Assembly (NCBI GenBank): GCA_022925895.1
Contig: JAKSYS010000559.1
Coordinates: forward strand, 1-42,058
DNA: 42,058 bases
Reading direction: 5' to 3'
Origin: Fragilaria crotonensis
Lineage: Eukaryota > Bacillariophyta > Fragilariophyceae > Fragilariales > Fragilariaceae
A program made the position numbers and the translations under genes. Positions 38,426-42,058 of this stretch are shown here, piece after piece. Within the stretch, counting starts at the first letter, position 1. Each line of letters begins with the position of its first letter. Under the pieces are notes generated by a model. That model did not search any database and was not told the origin of the DNA. It saw only the letters and a program-made list of their open reading frames with translations.

Positions 38426-39630
38426 ATGGCGTACAATGCATTTCGAGTAACTGGGGATCTCCTTCACGTTATTGCAGTATGCATGATTCTTTATCGGTTG
38501 TTTGTGAAGAAGAATGCCCAAGGTGAGTCTTTGAAGTAGTTTTTGTATTTGTTCCCCAGGCTCAAGTCTCCCATGTCACATGCGTTTGCTTTCACTGGCG
38601 GGTCATACTCACGTTTCAATCAAACACGATAGGAATTTCGCTCAAGACACAAGAAGCGCTACTCTTTGTCAGTGTCGCGCGGTATCTAGACTTGTTCACC
38701 ACATTTTATGATGCCTACAACAGCATCGTGAAATCATTTTACATTTCTTCATCGCTCTTCATTTGCTGCTCGATTTCATGCCTACACCAACTCAAATCGA
38801 CGTACAGACCTGATCAAGACATGGCTGCGGTTAAATCCTGGCATTATGTCATTGCAACGATTCTAACGTTCAGCTTCTCATGCCTTTTTTCGGATGCAAG
38901 ATTTGGCATTGATCCTTTAGAAATTTGTTGGACGGCTTCCATTATCTGGGAGCCGCTTGCTCTGATTCCTCAAGCCATTCTTTACCGACGTTATCGACAG
39001 GTCGAGGGACTGACCGGAGCATCATTTCTGTTCCTCATGGGGCTGTACCGGTTCCTTTACATTATCAACTGGATTGTCAGAGCCAACACAGAAAAACGGT
39101 ATAAGCATCATCTCGTCGTCTATTTCAGTGGTGGCGCTCAAGTATTGATAGCGTGGTATGCACTATTTTGGCCAGATGGAAGGAACGAAGGAGACATGTT
39201 GGCAGCCCCCATCCTTGCGCAGATCATTCAGTTTTGCCGAGAAGTTTATTGTGGCATTCTTGGGCTTCTGCTGTTTTTTGGTCTCTTCTTATATGCTAAG
39301 ACCACTGTTCTTGACGAAGAGTCAGCTGTGTTCGTGATCCTTGTTACGTTTGTGGGTCTTGCGCTGCTCCTTCTTACTCCTCCTGCCTGTTTCCTTTACA
39401 TGTATTGTGACAATTCACGTACGTCTACCGACGTCGGGAGAGCTGATCATGATGGCGTCCTGGATGACCTGACCCTGCCCTTGGTGGAGCAAACAAGTGA
39501 AGAAGGCGCCGCAAGCGACGATCCAACGATCGTCGAGCTAACGTCCCAACCTGCTGAATTGCAATCAGACGCTGAACACGAAACTCCAATCATCCCCCCG
39601 AAATACGCAGGGGGGATTCAAGTAGTGTAA
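38426..39630 (+). CDS. ERD2/KDEL-receptor-like protein, copy 3 (intact)
   Basis: Exon 1 38426-38522, a 110-bp GT-AG intron 38523-38632 and exon 2 38633-39630 give 364 residues. The receptor core is residues 1-215. R7, D11 and H14 (FRVTGDLLHV) match human R5, D9 and pH-sensing H12. R49-Y50-L-D52-LF matches RYLDLF, E139 in SIIWEPLALIPQ matches E117, and Y171-R172 with W179 and R182 match the helix 6 cluster. Two features differ. The TM7 aspartate needed for retrograde transport in human KDEL receptors (D193) is replaced by a WYALF stretch (about 207-211). The Lys-rich COPI tail is also absent. In its place are two more spans (about 239-255 and 265-290) and an acidic tail with LDDLTLPLVEQ. So ligand binding may be kept while sorting differs; this is inference. 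The foldback repeat ends about 210 bp upstream. Confidence 0.85.
38523..38632 (+). other. 110-bp GT-AG intron of ERD2-like copy 3
   Basis: The donor GTGAGT follows CCCAAG and the acceptor is ACGATAG. Splicing yields NAQG-ISLKTQEA in frame. Its position and phase are the same as in copy 1. Confidence 0.9.
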
Positions 39631-40449
39631 TGGTGTGCTCTGCAACTGCTGTCAGGAAAGCAAACAAAATCGTTCACTAAATTCAGTGGAAAATCTCAGG
39701 CGTTGAGCAAGTCCGTCACAGTTCATCCAAGATTGATCGATTTCCATCCATCCATGAAACGCTTGTGTATATATGCTGCCGATTGCTGTCTGTCTTCGTC
39801 CGAACAATTAATCTCCTCCGATTGCCACTACTGGGATACGTTCTACAGCTGTGTGCATGACTGCGTTACCACGCACCCGTACTTGTCATCGACACCATGG
39901 TGTATCGACAGCATCAAAAAAATTAATCCTCGTTGCAACAACCCCAATCAACACCAACGTCAGTCGTCCTAACGCGATGAAGATTCGATTGTATATGACA
40001 CTCCAGTCACATTTGTTTCTGACTATAGTACCATTCCCTTTGAACTGTACAGTCCTTTTCGTTGCAAAAGTCTCAGGGCAGTCTGCAGTCTGCTTTTAAC
40101 TACAATCCTACGTATCATACCGGTTGAGCTTCCCCAATGACTCAGTAGCAGACCAGAAATTAAGTTCCGCAGCGGTGGGCCTCCAGATTTGGGTTATGTT
40201 GTTATTCTGCGTTGACGAGGATTGGTGCTTGTGCTACGTGGTTGTGAAATACCTCAGTTGCGCGCGAGCACTCTTGTCCTATCTGGCATGACAAAAGTTA
40301 CTTCATTGGGTGTACTTGAAATTTGAAATTGGAAATGATAACGTTGTCATAGACGCATTGGAAAGCAACGATGACTGTGTGACTCAAATCAGGTGGAACT
40401 GCGATCTAGACTCAATTTACAAATGAATTTCATAAAGGGCAACCAAGAG
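39631..40449. other. Gene-free spacer
   Basis: No convincing gene. A plus-strand Cys-bearing frame at 39754-39972 (MKRLCIYAADCC...) is short and has no recognised motif. Confidence 0.4.
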
Positions 40450-40764
40450 CTATATGAAGAATAAAGCGCGCACGCACGTGACAACAAAGCGCCTCGGGGT
40501 GATGTTCATGTTGTCCTGCTCTGGTTGCGGGCGTATAACTGTACTCATCGTCGGCGTAGTCAGCATTGTGTCAACGTCATTATCGTCCAACCGGTCTCCC
40601 AACACGAACGCCTCCTTATCAGGATCCGTGTCGCGAACGTGCGCCTTGTAGGAATGCTCCTTCCAATCATCATAATCGTCATTGTCGACGGCACGATCAT
40701 CCTTGATATTGCATTCGTCGTCCTTACAGTCGTCAACGGCCAGAAAGCAAGAGGCACAAGAATA
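40450..40764 (-). CDS. Possible Asp-rich secreted protein, 5' end uncertain
   Basis: The minus strand is open for 105 codons and reads like protein: CASCFLAVDDCKDDECNI, then DNDDYDDWKEHSYKAHV and DTDPDKEAFVLGDRLDDND, ending at a TAG at 40450-40452. There is no ATG in this frame at the front. An ATG about 28 bases further upstream, in the next frame, encodes MMRYLFFGCDILVPLAF, a signal-peptide-like start. One extra T near 40743 would join the two as LAFLAVDDCKDDEC. That is the same kind of one-base deletion seen in other genes here. High Asp content and cysteine pairs suggest a secreted or wall-associated protein, but I do not recognise a family. Confidence 0.35.
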   Translation of the reverse strand, partial: YSCASCFLAVDDCKDDECNIKDDRAVDNDDYDDWKEHSYKAHVRDTDPDKEAFVLGDRLDDNDVDTMLTTPTMSTVIRPQPEQDNMNITPRRFVVTCVRALFFI

Positions 40765-40799
40765 TCACAACCGAAAAACAAATATCGCATCATCTGAAC

Positions 40800-41277
40800 T
40801 TTTCCTCAAAATACTCAGATTGGTGGACATTTGTTCAGTTAGAGCGATTCCTTGACAATCCCGTCCACAGAATAGTTCCAAACGATCCAATCCAATGGTA
40901 GCTTCGTAGGCAGTTGCTTACTCGAGAAGAGTTTGGCGACATCCTCAAGTTGTTCACGCCCACAGTGGCCGCCTTTTAAGCTTGACCACCTCGTTGAGAA
41001 TTGTGCACTCGCAAGTTGCGATAGGGTGTTTGGAATAGACAAACAAGTGTGTGTTGATTTGTTTGTAATTGACGTTGATTCTCGGGCTTTTGCTGAGAAG
41101 AAAGGGTACTTGTACGAGCTATTCAAATCATCGGATCCACATTACGAAAAGGGAACAAAGTGGTGCGGCAGGATTCAAGCGTCACAATGATTGCCGCATG
41201 AAGCATGAAGCACGACGCTGTCTTCGTTCAAAGTTCAAAACAGCAGTCGAGTTGTCGAGTTTAGCAGAGCCTGTGTA
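40800..41277. other. Unresolved possible coding relic
   Basis: Both strands have weak protein-like frames. Plus: FLDNPVHRIVPNDPIQW, LLTREEFGDILKLF and CVDLFVIDVDSRAFAEKKGYL in shifting frames between 40845 and 41190. Minus: KLFSSKQLPTKLPLDWIVW. None has a family motif, and I cannot choose between them. Confidence 0.25.
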
Positions 41278-41285
41278 GTTTATTT
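41278..41285. repeat. 8-bp target duplication GTTTATTT (left)
   Basis: Identical to 41776-41783 and next to the CAGGG end of the MITE. Confidence 0.9.
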
Positions 41286-41775
41286 CAGGGATTGGAAAAA
41301 TAATACTGTCCCACGTTGAATCTGGTATTACAGTCCTCCAGTAGGTAGAATGGTATTGCGCTGTTGCACTGGGAGGTATTTTGGTATTGAAAAATACTTC
41401 AGTCCGGTATGAATATACTTCTCTTCATTTTTCGAATCGCAGTACTTACTCGGTTCCATTGGTTTCGTCCGGTAGGTATAATGGTAGTAAAAACACTACA
41501 GTAACAGTAAACTTCAGTACTACAGTACAGAAATGAACCGTAAACACACTGATGCAGGACAGAACATTTATGGAAATTCCGACTGGTATTCCCGAACACC
41601 GGAATTCAAAATACTACCGACTAAACTCAGTAGAAAATAACCAAGGGTCTTGGTTACTGGTTGGTATATTGCAACTCGCAGGTAACCAGTTATTTTAAAA
41701 ATCACAGTAGTGGTACAGTATAATACCATCGGTATTTGGTTACCGGTACCGGTGGTTATTTACTTCCAATCCCTG
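41286..41775. mobile_element. 490-bp hAT-type MITE
   Basis: The ends are inverted: CAGGGATTGGAA at the left and its reverse complement TTCCAATCCCTG at the right (12 bp perfect, then weaker). An exact 8-bp duplication GTTTATTT lies at 41278-41285 and 41776-41783. Eight-base duplications and CAGGG ends point to hAT transposase mobilisation. There is no coding capacity. The interior is rich in GGTATT/AATACC and TACCGGT motifs that can pair with each other. The TIRs share only the first bases with the autonomous-looking hAT at 18681, so a different hAT family probably moved it. Confidence 0.88.
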
Positions 41776-41783
41776 GTTTATTT
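41776..41783. repeat. 8-bp target duplication GTTTATTT (right)
   Basis: Pairs with 41278-41285 and fixes the right edge of the MITE. Confidence 0.9.
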
Positions 41784-42058
41784 TGTGCTAATACATACCA
41801 CTCTGTTCCAAAAAAAGAGTGCCATTTGATTTTTGGTTAGGGTTCTCATTTGGTGTCTTTTGGTCAATATGCTGTAGACCATCAGTATATCTCCACGTTT
41901 CGGCGATGCACGCTTTGTCTCAACGGCTGCTACTTAATAGAAAATTGCGCATATGTTTGAATTATTCCGCCTATGTCGCATGTCATACCTGTTCTTTCCA
42001 AGACGCATTCATTATTTGAATAAGAGTGCAAATAAATTATATGAATGAATGTTTAAAT
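41784..42058. other. Terminal flank without a gene
   Basis: Nothing supportable is seen in the last 275 bases on either strand. Confidence 0.5.

Noticed and set aside
1-42058. tRNA, rRNA or CRISPR loci
   Set aside because: I looked for tRNA T-loop signatures, rRNA-like conserved blocks and spaced direct repeats and saw none; a covariance-model scan would settle tRNAs.

Overview
The window reads as nuclear DNA of a diatom, most likely a raphid pennate, though the species cannot be fixed from sequence alone. The evidence is short GT-AG introns (about 80-110 bp), a PsbQ/Psb31-like protein with a stacked plastid and thylakoid presequence and an F-type cleavage context (VVSA/F), a CoDi-like Ty1/copia element with diatom-style gag and integrase, and sparse genes separated by transposon-rich spacers with recurring AGTACT motifs.

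Layout. 0-6.5 kb: an AlkB-like 2OG-Fe(II) dioxygenase (minus, one frameshift), a two-domain GNAT acetyltransferase (plus), and a metallophosphoesterase/5'-nucleotidase gene with one clean intron but eight small indels. 6.5-8.5 kb: no supportable gene. 8.57-16.63 kb: a complete 8.05-kb copia element on the minus strand, with 591/590-bp LTRs, 5-bp target duplications and a polypurine tract; its gag-pol is broken by many frameshifts. It sits head to head with, and 76 bp from, a PsbQ-like thylakoid-lumen gene (16.7-17.4 kb). 17.8-18.4 kb: an unrecognised multi-span membrane protein (minus). 18.68-22.56 kb: a complete hAT transposon with 22-bp TIRs and an 8-bp target duplication; its transposase is frameshifted near the N terminus. 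22.6-27.4 kb: a Ser/Thr-rich hypothetical protein, a METTL13-like methyltransferase and a tweety-like five-span membrane protein.

28.5-39.6 kb holds three copies of an unusual KDEL-receptor (ERD2)-like gene with extra C-terminal membrane spans. Copy 1 has a long intron with a GC donor and is fused at its stop codon to a 5'-truncated copy 2. Copy 3 is intact and lies about 210 bp downstream of a 1.3-kb long inverted repeat. Between the copies are a Harbinger-like non-autonomous element and a relic with a GRF-like zinc-finger fragment. The last 2.4 kb hold a possible Asp-rich secreted ORF and a 490-bp hAT-type MITE with a perfect 8-bp target duplication.

Two themes run through the region. First, mobile elements sit close to the 5' ends of host genes. 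Second, single-base deletions, mostly in short homopolymers, break otherwise well-kept reading frames, while neighbouring genes are intact. Either there is real, recent gene decay or there are residual assembly errors, and only read data can separate these. The strongest candidate for new biology is the ERD2-like cluster: the one complete copy keeps the ligand-binding residues known from KDEL receptors but lacks the TM7 aspartate and the lysine-rich COPI tail, and gains further membrane spans.
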